NCBI RefSeq assembly: GCF_003340565.1
Contig: NZ_QPLK01000018.1
Coordinates: forward strand, 32,728 to 96,727
From: Rhodovulum sp. 12E13
GTDB taxonomy: Bacteria; Pseudomonadota; Alphaproteobacteria; Rhodobacterales; Rhodobacteraceae
Length of the DNA stretch: 64,000 nucleotides
Direction: 5' to 3'
In this document: positions 46,745 to 55,563 of the stretch, piece after piece
How the letters are laid out: every line of letters begins with the position of its first letter
Position numbering within the stretch: the stretch's first letter is position 1
Made by a program: the position numbers and the translations under genes
The notes under the pieces: model-generated
What the model was told of the DNA's origin: nothing
Databases searched by the model: none
The model's input: the letters and a program-made list of their open reading frames with translations, nothing else

Positions 46745-48295
46745 TCAGGCGGTCTCGGCCAGCCCCAGCTTCTCGGCCAGCCCGATGCGCTGCAGCTTTC
46801 CGGTCGCGCCCTTGGGTATCTCGCCCACGATCACCACCTTGCGCGGCACCTTGAAGTCGGCCAGCCGCCCGGCGGCGAAATCGCGGATCTCGCGCTCGGT
46901 CGCCTCGGCTCCCTCGCGCAGCACCACGGCCGCGGCCACCTCTTCTCCGAGCTTGGCGTGCGGCAGGGCGAAGGTGACGACCTGTGCGATCGCCGGGTGA
47001 TCGGACAGCACGCCGTCGACCTCGAGCGGGCTCACCTTCTCGCCGCCGCGATTGATGATCTCCTTCAGCCGCCCGGTCAGCGCGAGATAGCCCTCGGTGT
47101 CGAAGGCGCCCTGGTCGCCGGTGCGGAACCAGCGTTTGCCCTCGGCCTCGAAGAACGACTTGGCGTTGGCATCGGGGTTGCCCTCGTAGCCCGGGGTCAC
47201 GTTGGGCCCGGAGATGACGACCTCGCCCACCGTGTCGGGCCCCGCATCCGCCAGCAGCCTGTCCTCGGTCTCGTGCGCGATGCGCACGTCCGGCCCCGCG
47301 GGCAGCCCGACCGAGCCGGGCTTCTGGGGCCGGGGCGGCAGCGGGTTCGAGGCCATCTGGTGCGCGGCTTCGGTCATGCCGTAGCCCTCGATCACCGGCG
47401 CGCCGAAGGTTTCGGCGAGTTTGGTCATGACCGGGCCGGGCAGCGAGGCCGACGACGAGCGCAGGAAGCGCAGGTTGGCCTCGGCGATGATCTCGGCGTT
47501 GCGCGGCGCGCGGGCCAGAATCGCCTGGTGCATCGTCGGAACGGCGGTGTACCAGGTCGGGCGCGCGTCCTTCAGCCACCCGAAGAAGCGCAGCGCGTCG
47601 AAGCCCGGCGCGCACCAGACCGAGGCGCCGGCCGAGAGCGATGCCGAGACCGCCGCCACGAGGCCGTGGATGTGGAAGAGCGGCATCACGTTGAGGCACC
47701 GGTCGTCGGGCGTCAGCGCGAGCGACTCCGCGATGTGCCGAGCCGAGGCGGCGACGTTGGATTGCAGAAGCGGCACGATCTTGGGGCGCGAGGTGGTGCC
47801 CGAGGTGTGCAGGATCAGCGCCACGTCGCCCGGCCCCGGCGTGCCGGAGGGGGCTGCCTGCGTCGCGCCCTCGGGCGCGAGCGTGAAGGTACCGGCCGGG
47901 TCGGCCTCGTCGCGTTCGAGCCGCAGTACCGTCAGGCCGAAGCGGTTGGCGGCGGCGAGCGCCGGCCCGTCGTAGCCCGACTCGACGACGATGGCCTTCG
48001 CCTTGAGATCCTCGAGGTAGAAGGCGAACTCGTCCTCTCGGTAGGCGGGGTTGAGCGGCGCGGTCGTGGCCGCCTGCGCGACGGTGACGAAGGCCGCCGC
48101 CATCTCGGGCCCGTTCGGCAGCACGATCGCCACCCGATCGGTGGCGCTCACGCCGGCCGCGCGCAGCCCCGACTCGACCCGATCCGCCAGCGCCCTCAGG
48201 CCGCCATAGCTCAGCCAGTCGCGCCCCGGCGCGCCGAGCGCGGGCGCGTCGTCGGGGTGGGTGGCGATCAGGCTGCGGATCGTGTCGTCTGGCAT
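46745..48295 (-). CDS. AMP-forming acyl-CoA synthetase, oxalate-CoA-ligase-like
   Basis: 516 residues of the ANL superfamily. P-loop ILHTSGTTSRPKIVPLLQSN, A5 motif YGMTEAAHQMASNP, hinge motif in FRTGDQGAFDTEGYLALTGRLKEIINRGGEKV, and the catalytic lysine in GATGKLQR. The AAHQMASN wording and size match the AAE3/Pcs60 group, which includes oxalate-CoA ligases; other short acids remain possible. GGAGGATACCC lies before the ATG. It is followed in the same direction by panE after 99 bp. Confidence 0.85.
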   Translation of the reverse strand: MPDDTIRSLIATHPDDAPALGAPGRDWLSYGGLRALADRVESGLRAAGVSATDRVAIVLPNGPEMAAAFVTVAQAATTAPLNPAYREDEFAFYLEDLKAKAIVVESGYDGPALAAANRFGLTVLRLERDEADPAGTFTLAPEGATQAAPSGTPGPGDVALILHTSGTTSRPKIVPLLQSNVAASARHIAESLALTPDDRCLNVMPLFHIHGLVAAVSASLSAGASVWCAPGFDALRFFGWLKDARPTWYTAVPTMHQAILARAPRNAEIIAEANLRFLRSSSASLPGPVMTKLAETFGAPVIEGYGMTEAAHQMASNPLPPRPQKPGSVGLPAGPDVRIAHETEDRLLADAGPDTVGEVVISGPNVTPGYEGNPDANAKSFFEAEGKRWFRTGDQGAFDTEGYLALTGRLKEIINRGGEKVSPLEVDGVLSDHPAIAQVVTFALPHAKLGEEVAAAVVLREGAEATEREIRDFAAGRLADFKVPRKVVIVGEIPKGATGKLQRIGLAEKLGLAETA

Positions 48296-48713
48296 GGGTA
48301 TCCTCCTCCGTGCGCGCGGGGCGGTGCGTGGTCCGGCGCGATTCGTCCCCGTATATCGGAAACGCCGCCGCGTGGCGAACTGTCGCGGCATGCCCGCGAA
48401 GGGGGCCGGGGGCAGGCGTGCCGCCCCGCGCCGTCGGCCCCGGAACGCGGCGCATCGGCTCGCCGTCCGGCTCGCTGTCCGGCACGACGCGACCTGGCGG
48501 TTCGCGGAGCTGCTCCGGGTGAGTCGGGCGCAGCGCGAGCGGCCAGCTCACGGCGCTACTGGCCTGGTATCCCCCACCGGCAGGTCCGGAGGCGCCGAGA
48601 GCGGTTCGACGGTATCGCGCTCGGCGCGGCGCCGCGCGCGGGGCAACGGCGCCGGGCTAGGGTCGGGGGGCGCGCACACGACGTGGCGTGGCGGGTGCGC
48701 GCCCCGCCAGTCC
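48296..48713. other. 418-bp gap without identifiable features
   Basis: Between two minus-strand genes (acyl-CoA synthetase and the DsrE-like gene). Frames open across it are arginine- and proline-rich and lack ribosome binding sites. It should contain the acyl-CoA synthetase promoter. I see no operator, hairpin terminator or repeat. Confidence 0.5.
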
Positions 48714-49151
48714 TCAGTAGCTCATGACCCGGGTGTCCGGGGCCATGATGGCGGCGGCCATCGGGCCGGGCTCGGCGACGCCCACCCCGTCGAGCAGCAC
48801 CTCAGGGCCTTCGCCGCGGCCGGGCAGGTAGATGGCGCAGACCTCGACGCGGGCGCCCTCCTGCTGCATGATCGCTTTCATCAGGGCCTGCGGGCTCACG
48901 TCCCTCGGCGGCTGGCCGGCCGTGGCGCTCTCGGGCGCGTCTGCGAGCGCGATGTCGCCAGCCGGGCCGCAGAGCAGGATGTGCGGCGTCGCGCCCTGCT
49001 CGGCCGCCTGCATCGTCAGCACCATTGCCATGAGCTGGGTCTGCGGCTCGGGCGCGGTGAGCACGGTGACGAGGCGCGAGGGGCCCTCCTGGGCCTGGGC
49101 TGCACCGGCGACGGCGAGCGTCGCGAGCACGGCGGCGAGGATGCGTTTCAT
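48714..49151 (-). CDS. exported DsrE-family protein
   Basis: 145 residues with a signal peptide (about 1-20, GAAQAQ). The mature domain SRLVTVLTAPEPQTQLMAMVLTMQAAEQGATPHILLCGPAGDIAL and the closing single Cys in ARVEVCAIYLPGRG fit periplasmic DsrE/DsrF-like folds linked to sulfur transfer. GAGAAGGAGACCCAAG precedes the ATG. Its 5' side is a scarred region that includes a cydA-like remnant. Confidence 0.75.
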   Translation of the reverse strand: MKRILAAVLATLAVAGAAQAQEGPSRLVTVLTAPEPQTQLMAMVLTMQAAEQGATPHILLCGPAGDIALADAPESATAGQPPRDVSPQALMKAIMQQEGARVEVCAIYLPGRGEGPEVLLDGVGVAEPGPMAAAIMAPDTRVMSY

Positions 49152-49209
49152 TCTTGGGTCTCCTTCTCTTCGGTGGCAATGCGGGCCGGCGGCGCCGGTC
49201 CGCGGGTGA

Positions 49210-49360
49210 TCAGCGCGCGTCGCGGTGGGGAGTTTCCTCGGCCAGCCGCGCATCCTCGCGCAGGTCCAGCCAGATGGTGTCGCGGACGGCGAACATCGCG
49301 GCGCGCGGCAGGCCGAGCCACCAGGCGAAATACCAGATGCGCGTGGCTTTTTTCGGTACA
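49210..49360 (-). pseudogene. short coding remnant of unknown origin
   Basis: Minus-strand frame with protein-like character: ATRIWYFAWWLGLPRAAMFA then VRDTIWLDLREDARLAEE, ending at TGA 49210-49212. It has no clear start; a run of six A residues at the beginning (49347-49352) may mark a frameshift. It has one hydrophobic, Trp-rich helix. It is the only coding-like piece between the cydA-like remnant and the DsrE-like gene, so may be the 3' end of a deleted gene or operon. I do not recognise the family. Confidence 0.35.
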
Positions 49361-49484
49361 CGCTGTCGGAGGTGCCGGAGAAGCGGCCACGGGGCCAAGA
49401 TCGCGCCGCCACCGCGGGTGAGCCTCCTCCGCCGCCCTGACCGGGCCGGCCGTATTGAGTTGATGCCGAAAGCCTGCCGCGGGA

Positions 49485-49646
49485 CTTGGTCTGCTGCCGC
49501 CAGCCGTAACGGTTGGTCGTCAGGTGGACTGTTTCCATGATCGCCACGATGAGCGACAGGCCGATCACCAACGGCACGAAGAGAACCTGGATCATGACCG
49601 TCAGCGCGAACATCAGGCGCGACAGCCCGGAAACGTCGAGCTCGAT
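49485..49646 (-). pseudogene. cydA-like cytochrome bd oxidase subunit I, 5' fragment
   Basis: 54 codons read ELDVSGLSRLMFALTVMIQV then LFVPLVIGLSLIVAIMETV, the first helix of CydA-type quinol oxidase subunit I, where LSRxxFALTV and a (V)IMET end are usual. Where the family starts with Met before ELDV there is ATC (49644-49646), placed 8 nt after a good GGAGGG. An in-frame ATG at 49694 exists but lacks a binding site. After codon 54 the similarity ends and the rest of the ~450-residue protein is missing. A perfect FNR-type site lies upstream. Inferred to be a deleted oxidase gene. Confidence 0.55.
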
Positions 49647-49733
49647 GGCTGGGTCCCTCCGGGGTTCGCAAGGAAAGCTCTCTGGCAAATACATCTTAAG
49701 GGGGCTGTGTAGGGTGTCGCTCGCCGCCGGGAT

Positions 49734-49747
49734 TTGACACAGGTCAA
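49734..49747. promoter_or_regulatory. FNR/FnrL-type binding site
   Basis: TTGACACAGGTCAA is a perfect inverted repeat TTGAC-N4-GTCAA, matching the FNR consensus TTGAT-N4-ATCAA at all key positions. It lies about 90 bp upstream of the cydA-like start, right for oxygen-responsive control of a microaerobic oxidase. It could also act rightwards, but no gene begins close on that side. Confidence 0.6.
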
Positions 49748-49766
49748 CCCATGCGGATGTTTGCAT

Positions 49767-50159
49767 GGCTGGGGGCGGCCTCCGGTCTCACCGGCAGGGT
49801 ACGGTCGGCCATCCCGCGGCCTCGCCGGTGCGACACCCACCAATCCGTCGCAGGCGGCGACCGGCGCCGTGCCATGCGTCGCAACGAGGACGGCCGCGCC
49901 GGCTGCGGCGAGCGCGCAGTGCCGGCGGCGAGGGGACCGACCACGCCTAACCCGAAGATTTGTCGTCACCGGGGGGCGTCATCCGGGCTGGGGGCCGAGG
50001 CGCCACGGCTGATCGGGCGAGCGCGACATGCCGATGCAGACCACGCAGCCCGTTGCAGATCGATCATGAGACGGAACGGCGAGCGCATCTCGTGCAAACG
50101 GGTATGTTCAAGCAGAACCGCTCGGCCTAGCCTCCGACGGCACGGGGCCGGGCCGCCCG
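49767..50159. other. gap upstream of the Clp-like ATPase
   Basis: No supported gene. The plus frame 49751-50353 is arginine-rich, runs into the ATPase in another frame and has no family resemblance. The end near 50159 must hold the ATPase promoter; I see no clear -35/-10. Confidence 0.4.
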
Positions 50160-52133
50160 ATGTTCATTCGATCCACGGGCCCACTCGAGCCGAAGCCGGC
50201 CTGGATGGGGCGGCAAGCGCGGAGGAACGGGGTTCTGACGACCGAGCAGTTGCACTCCTTCGGGAAAGGATCCGTGCTCGCGGATGCAAACCGGGAGCAA
50301 ATCGCCAACCCGGCCTGGCTGGAAACGATTGGCACCAGCCTCTCGACCCATAGCCATTTCGCGCTGTCGGGTAACCTCGACGACCTGTTTCCGGTTGTCA
50401 CCGAGAGCGGGCTCGATTTCCTGCCGATCGAGGACGCGATCCTTGCCGAGCTTTCCAGGGCCGGCCTCGAGACCCTGCTCACCTTCGACCCCGTCGACGG
50501 GCTCACGATCCAGAGGGGTGGCTCGAGCACGCCGATGCACGGTGTCCAGGCCAAGGACTCGCAGGGCGGAGGACTCACGGGTGGCAACCAGTCTCTTGTC
50601 GACCTTCTGCACGCGGTGGGGTCTTCGACGGAGGCCCCTCTCGCGCTTCTCGTTCGCTACGCCTCGCATCTCGCGCCTCCGGGCAGCCTGGAGCAGCACA
50701 GATTGTTCGTCGCCATCGACAAGATTGCAAAGGCGACAAGCCGGGACGATCCGGGCATGGATGCCGGGGGCGGGCGCCCCCGCACACCTGTCCTGTGGCT
50801 GCTGGACCGGCCCGGCGACCTTCCAGACTGGTTCCTCGCAGGCAATCATGCTGTCCGGCAGATCGCGGTCGATCTGCCCGACCTCGAGACCCGATACGCG
50901 TTCGCACGCACCCTCGTGTCGCGTTTTGCCAGGATGACCGCGACCACGCCGCAGGCGGAGCGCGCCGCCCTCCAGCAGTTCGCCCTCGAAACGGGGGGGA
51001 TGACGCTGCGCGAGATCGCGGCCGTCGCCGGTCTGGCCAGCCGTCACGGCTTCGGTCTCGACCGGTCGGGGGATGCACTCCGCGTCTTCCGAACGGGCGC
51101 GCGGCGCAACCCGTGGGCCTCGCCTCTGCTGCTCGAGCGCCTTCAACGCGGCGCGGAGGTCCTGTGCCACAGGGTGAAGGGGCAGGACCGGGCCATCGCC
51201 CAGACACTCCAGATCCTCACGCGATCCGTGCTCGGTCTGTCGGGGGCACAGGCCAGCGGGCGCATGAAACGGCCGCGCGGGGTGATGTTCTTCGCCGGCC
51301 CGAGCGGCGTCGGCAAGACCGAACTTGCCAAGGCCGTGACCGAGCTCCTCTTCGGGGACGAGGCGATGTGCCACCGCTTCGACATGACGGAGTTCAACTC
51401 CGAACGCTCGGTCGCCCGGCTGATCGGGGCGCCTCCCGGCTATGCCGGCCACGAGCTCGGTGGCGAGTTGACCAACGCACTGCGCCGGCGCCCATTCTCC
51501 GTCGTCCTGTTCGACGAGGTCGAAAAGGCGCATCCGCGTGTTCTCGACATGTTTCTGCAGATCCTCGACGACGGGCGATTGACGGATTCACGAGGCGAAA
51601 CCTGTCATTTCTCGGATGCCGTGATCATCTTCACGTCGAATGTCGGCATGCTCGGCTCCGACGCCGCCACAAATCTCGGGATGGAAATCCTTCCGTCAGA
51701 CTCCTACGAGACGCTCCGCCACAAGCTCTTCGACGGCATCCAGAAGCACTTCATCAAGGACCTGCGGCGCCCCGAATTGCTCAACCGGATCGGGCAGAAC
51801 ATCGTTGCCTTCGATTTCATCCATCGTCTGTCGGCGGCGCAGATCTTCGAGGCGTCGGTCGAGCGCACGCTCGAAACGGTGAACGCGGCCCTCGGCATCG
51901 AGGTGCGCCTCGAGGCGGATGTGCGCGACAGGCTCGCCGAACAGTGCCTGTCGCATGTTCTCGAGGGCGGGCGCGGCGTGATCAACCGGGTCGAGCGCTA
52001 TCTCGTCAACCCTCTCGCCGAGGCCCTGCTGCAGCATGTCGGGGCGCAGTCCGTCGCGGTCGTGGGCCTGTCCGTCGATGCGGGCGATGTCCGTCTCGAT
52101 CTCGTGCGTGTCGAGGAGGCCTCGCGCGGTTGA
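50160..52133 (+). CDS. orphan Clp-like AAA+ ATPase with degenerate N-terminal AAA module
   Basis: 657 residues. The C-terminal AAA domain is ClpB-D2-like and looks active: Walker A GPSGVGKT 380-387, Walker B VVLFDE 448-453 followed by VEKAHPRVLD, sensor 1 VIIFTSN, and arginine finger region RRPELLNRI at 536-544, then a small C-terminal domain. The N-terminal ~300 residues look like a second AAA-type fold (HFALSGNLDDLF, LALLVRYASHLAPP, TPVLWLLDRPGDLPDWF) but lack a Walker A lysine. No ClpP loop is seen. It lies alone: no partner gene upstream, and a cpaA remnant convergent downstream. The start is uncertain; ATG 50205 is an alternative. Confidence 0.75.
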   Translation: MFIRSTGPLEPKPAWMGRQARRNGVLTTEQLHSFGKGSVLADANREQIANPAWLETIGTSLSTHSHFALSGNLDDLFPVVTESGLDFLPIEDAILAELSRAGLETLLTFDPVDGLTIQRGGSSTPMHGVQAKDSQGGGLTGGNQSLVDLLHAVGSSTEAPLALLVRYASHLAPPGSLEQHRLFVAIDKIAKATSRDDPGMDAGGGRPRTPVLWLLDRPGDLPDWFLAGNHAVRQIAVDLPDLETRYAFARTLVSRFARMTATTPQAERAALQQFALETGGMTLREIAAVAGLASRHGFGLDRSGDALRVFRTGARRNPWASPLLLERLQRGAEVLCHRVKGQDRAIAQTLQILTRSVLGLSGAQASGRMKRPRGVMFFAGPSGVGKTELAKAVTELLFGDEAMCHRFDMTEFNSERSVARLIGAPPGYAGHELGGELTNALRRRPFSVVLFDEVEKAHPRVLDMFLQILDDGRLTDSRGETCHFSDAVIIFTSNVGMLGSDAATNLGMEILPSDSYETLRHKLFDGIQKHFIKDLRRPELLNRIGQNIVAFDFIHRLSAAQIFEASVERTLETVNAALGIEVRLEADVRDRLAEQCLSHVLEGGRGVINRVERYLVNPLAEALLQHVGAQSVAVVGLSVDAGDVRLDLVRVEEASRG

Positions 52134-52178
52134 AGCGGCACGATCTCGACGCCGGGTGTCGCCCGGCGCAGAAGCGCC

Positions 52179-52412
52179 TCACGACGTGCCCAGCACCACG
52201 AGATGGCCCAGACCCGCCAGCGCGATGGCGGGGCCCAACGGCAGCACGCCTTTCGCCCGGATGCCCATCAGGCGTGTCTGCGGGCCTTGCGGCAACCTGC
52301 GTAGTGCAAGCACGGCCACCAGCGTCACGAGGAGCGAGAGCGACAGAAGCAGCGAAAAGAGCGAATGGGTGCCCGGCGGCACGAACAGCATCAGGGCCGC
52401 CACGAGGATCTG
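52179..52412 (-). pseudogene. CpaA/TadV-type prepilin peptidase, C-terminal fragment
   Basis: About 77 codons on the minus strand: ALMLFVPPGTHSLFSLLLSL then LLVTLVAVLALRRLP and KGVLPLGPAIALAGL, ending LGTS. The last helices of the A24 prepilin peptidase CpaA look like this (AALxLFxPPGT, then LPxGxAIALAGL). The catalytic aspartates and N-terminus are missing: upstream sequence switches directly into a CpaB C-terminus on the other strand. Inferred product of a deletion that removed the 5' halves of two divergent pilus genes. Confidence 0.6.
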
Positions 52413-52748
52413 CGCGCCGTGACCGTGCTGCAGAACATCCGCGTCATCGGCGTCGACCAGGGGGCCGACGAACAGGCCGACAAGCCGGGCATCGCGCGGA
52501 CCGTCACGGTCGAGGTGACGCCGGAGCAGGGCCAGAAACTGGCGCTCGCCCAGCAGGCCGGGAGCCTCAGCCTGACCCTGCGCTCGCTCGAAGGCAACGA
52601 GGACGGGCCGCTTCAGGCGGTTCGGCTGAGCGACATTCTTCTCGATGAATCGCCCGTCGCGGACGACGGCCCGCGGCCCATCGTGCGCGTCCGCCGCGGC
52701 ACCGAGCCGATCGAGGAAGTGCCACTGCGGATGACCGCGACCGAATGA
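52404..52748 (+). pseudogene. CpaB/RcpC Flp pilus assembly protein, C-terminal fragment
   Basis: About 114 codons: AVTVLQNIRVIGVDQGADEQ then KPGIARTVTVEVTPEQGQKL and ALAQQAGSLSLTLRS, ending EEVPLRMTATE. This is the RcpC/CpaB C-terminal domain. The signal peptide and SAF domain are missing and there is no usable start near the junction at about 52405-52418, where the cpaA remnant begins on the opposite strand. It directly precedes the TadG-like gene. I conclude it is a remnant; a truncated cytosolic product is unlikely to work. Confidence 0.75.
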
Positions 52749-52767
52749 TCGTGGGGCGGGGAATGCC

Positions 52768-54372
52768 ATGTATCGCCATGTCAAAGACTTCTCCGACGAC
52801 GAGGGCGGCACGATCCTCGTGTTCGTCGCCATGTGCCTCGTCGTGTTCCTCGCCTTCTCGGCGGTGACCTTCGATCTCGGCCGCATGTCGGCGACGCAGA
52901 CGGACCTGCAATCCTACGTCGACCACGTCGCCCTCGCCGCTGCCGGCGAACTCGACGGCGGCAGCGATGCCATATAGCGGGCGACCGACGCCGCCGAAGC
53001 CATGATCCGCGACCGCCAGACCTTCGCCGACGGAGGCCAGGACCTCGGCTCGGCGCTCGACTATTCGCTGCGGTTTCTCAGCGGCCTGCCCGACGACGAC
53101 TACGATGCGTCAGCGAACAGATCATCCGACGTCAGCGCCTTCGTGATCGACACGTCGCGCGCGAATGCCGGCCGAGACGCCGTGCTCGTGGAAGTGACCG
53201 CCACCCCGCGCACCGTGTTTACGCCCTTCGCCAACGCCCTGGCCTCGTTCTTCGGATCGACCAACGAAAGCTCGGAGATCGGCGCAACCGCGATTGCCGG
53301 CTACACGAGCTGGGCGTGCGACATATCTCCGCTCGCGTTCTGCCTGCCGAGCGAGAATTACACGGCGACGGCGAATATCGGCAAGACCATCCGCATGCGC
53401 GCGGTCGGGCAGAACGCATCGTGGCAGCCCGGCTTCTTCGGCTTTCTCCGCCCCGAGGCAGAGATCGTCCCCGACGGGGCATGCGACGGAGAAAACGGCG
53501 CGAATCTCAAGGCTTGCCAGATCGCCGCCGCCGGAAACGTCAGCCAGTGCTTCTCGACAAGGGGGGTGGATATCGAGCCGGGTCAGAAGCAGGGGCTGAA
53601 CGCGGCGATCTTCAACACGCGCCTCGATATCTTCGAGGCGACGATGAACAAGAACAGGAACGATTACCGCTTCGCGCCCGGGCCACATGTCGTCACCGGG
53701 AAGGTCGCAAAGAAGGGGGGCAAGAAAGGCAGCACCTGTGTCAGCAACAAGGACCCCGACTCGCTCGATACGATGGCGTTTCCCGCCGACAGCTGCGTCG
53801 CAAACGGCTCTTGCGGGCGCTTCGGCGATGGCAACTGGGATATCCGGGGATACCTGGAAACGAACCACGGCATCAAGACCCACAACGATGCCGATGGCGA
53901 CGGAGAAGAGGATCCGGGCGAACTCTCGTTCGAGCTGACGCCCGCCACCCAGCCGTGGACGGACATGGCGGCGCTGGCCGGCGGCCCCGATCAGCCCACG
54001 CGGTACGAGGTATACCTGCGGGAAATCCGGGAAGCCGGCCCGGGCGGCGCCATCCTCCCCCCCGATCGGTCCGAAAGCGGATTGCCGCAATGCAGCACCG
54101 CGAAGCCTGGCCAAGGCGACGAGCCGTACGGGCCGGAACGCCGCATCCTGATAGCCGCCGGCATCGACTGCGAGGCGAACCCGGTCCGGGGGGCTGCGAC
54201 CGATGTGCCGGTCAAGGAGTTCTTCGAGGTCTTTCTTCTCGGGCCGAGCCGTGACGTGGCCAACAGCAGCCCTCCGCCCTACGAGATCGACGTCGAGATC
54301 GTGGGCAGCGCCGGCGGCGGAAACAGCGAATTCTACGGCATGTTCCGTGATGTCGTGGAGCTCTATCGATGA
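52768..54372 (+). pseudogene. TadG-like pilus-assembly gene interrupted by an amber codon
   Basis: The first 69 codons encode the TadG/TadE-type N-terminus: FSDDEGGTILVFVAMCLVVF (one membrane helix) and LQSYVDHVALAAAGELDGGS. They end at TAG 52975-52977 and the same frame then runs on for 464 codons (ATDAAEAMIRDRQTFADGG ... MFRDVVELYR) with typical extracytoplasmic TadG features and several Cys. The frame is otherwise intact, so a single nonsense substitution is the simplest explanation. Full length would be 534 codons. Its stop overlaps the next gene (ATGA). The ATG at 53002 lacks a ribosome binding site and would give a protein without membrane anchor. Confidence 0.8.
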
Positions 54373-54863
54373 TCCCGACACCGCCCCTCGGATTCCTGCG
54401 ACGGTTCCGGCGCGACGACCGTGGCGCAATGCTGGTCGAGGCGGCGCTGGTTCTGCCGCTGATGCTAGTCTTCATGGCCCTGATCGTCGAGACCGGTCGT
54501 ATCGCGTGGGTCTACCAGGCCGCCGCAGGAGGTGTCCGCGACGCATCCCGCTACGTAGCCCGGACCGCGCTCGTCGCGCCCTGCCCGCCGTCGAACACCG
54601 ATGCCCTCGAGACGACGGCCACGAACGTCATCAACAAGACGTTCGCGGCAACGATCAATGGCAGTCTCGCGACGATCACCAATGTCGAGGTGACGCCGCG
54701 TTGCGTCGCGGGCGGGTTCCGGGGCGGCGACGCGCTGGTCGTCGAGGTCAGCGCGGACGTGGAGATAACCTATGTCTGGGGCGGAATCTTCGGTCTGGTC
54801 GGCACCCCGCTGGAGAAGGTGACCGTCCGGGTGGCCGATCAGGCGCGGATTTACGGCGTATGA
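54369..54863 (+). CDS. TadE-like minor pseudopilin
   Basis: 164 residues. A basic N-terminus (FLRRFRRDDRG) is followed by the pilin-like AMLVEAALVLPLMLVFMALI helix with the conserved Glu, as in TadE. The remainder is periplasmic with two cysteines (CPP and RCVAGG). Minor pseudopilins of the Tad system are cut by a TadV/CpaA-type peptidase and needed for Flp pilus assembly. Intact frame; coupled by ATGA to its neighbours on both sides. Given the broken partner genes it probably no longer has a working pilus to serve. Confidence 0.88.
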   Translation: MIPTPPLGFLRRFRRDDRGAMLVEAALVLPLMLVFMALIVETGRIAWVYQAAAGGVRDASRYVARTALVAPCPPSNTDALETTATNVINKTFAATINGSLATITNVEVTPRCVAGGFRGGDALVVEVSADVEITYVWGGIFGLVGTPLEKVTVRVADQARIYGV

Positions 54864-55552
54864 CGGTCGGGCGACATACCCTTCGCCGCTTCCGGCGGGA
54901 CGAGCGCGGCAGCACGCTCGTGGAACTGGCGATCATCCTGCCGCTCACCTTCCTGATGATCTTCGCCATTGTGGACTACGGACGGCTGCACTGGCTGGTC
55001 TCGTCATCCAGAAAGGCGACCGAGATCGCCGTGCGGGTGGCGTCTGTGCGCCCCCCGATCTGCGCCGGTCTGCCGGAGCAGCACGAACCGGCGGCGCAGG
55101 ATCCGGCGAGCGGGCCGGCGCGTTTCGGCACCCTGTGCCGGGCCGAGGCGAATGTCTGCGCAAGCGTCGCTGTCTCCTGTTCGCTGGAGGTGCCCGCGCC
55201 GGGCAGCGGCGACACGGCCGGCGCCCTGCGTCTCGCCACGTCCGACGAGATCTGGCGGCGGATCGAGCCGCTGATGCCGCCAGGCTCGCAGAAGACCCAC
55301 ATACGGATCGCCTACGAGACCGATGCCGATCTCGGGTTCCTGGGCGGACCATTCACGCCCGAGATCACGGTCGAGATCGTCGATACGCGGCAGGATCCGC
55401 TCTTCGAGTTCGTCATGCCACTCGGCCCGCTGGCGGAACTCGCGTCTGGAAGCACGACATTCTCGAGCACCTGGTCGAGGGCCGTCGCGTTCCCGCGGAT
55501 GAGCGCGTCGCTTCCGGCCGAAGATCTCGGAAACGGGACGGGCACCAACTGA
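54860..55552 (+). CDS. TadE/TadF-like minor pseudopilin
   Basis: 230 residues. Basic leader LRRFRRDERG, then STLVELAIILPLTFLMIFAI as the pilin-like helix with Glu at +5 from the Gly, then a periplasmic domain with Cys pairs. Longer than TadE and best called TadE/TadF family. The ATG overlaps the previous stop (ATGA). Intact. It precedes the CpaE::TadB chimera by 11 bp, with GAGGAGACCC as the downstream gene's ribosome binding site. Confidence 0.85.
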   Translation: MTVGRHTLRRFRRDERGSTLVELAIILPLTFLMIFAIVDYGRLHWLVSSSRKATEIAVRVASVRPPICAGLPEQHEPAAQDPASGPARFGTLCRAEANVCASVAVSCSLEVPAPGSGDTAGALRLATSDEIWRRIEPLMPPGSQKTHIRIAYETDADLGFLGGPFTPEITVEIVDTRQDPLFEFVMPLGPLAELASGSTTFSSTWSRAVAFPRMSASLPAEDLGNGTGTN

Positions 55553-55563
55553 GGAGACCCGAA

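Noticed and set aside
49751..50353. 200-codon plus frame upstream of the Clp-like ATPase.
   Set aside because: Arginine-rich, no ribosome binding site, and overlaps the ATPase in another frame.
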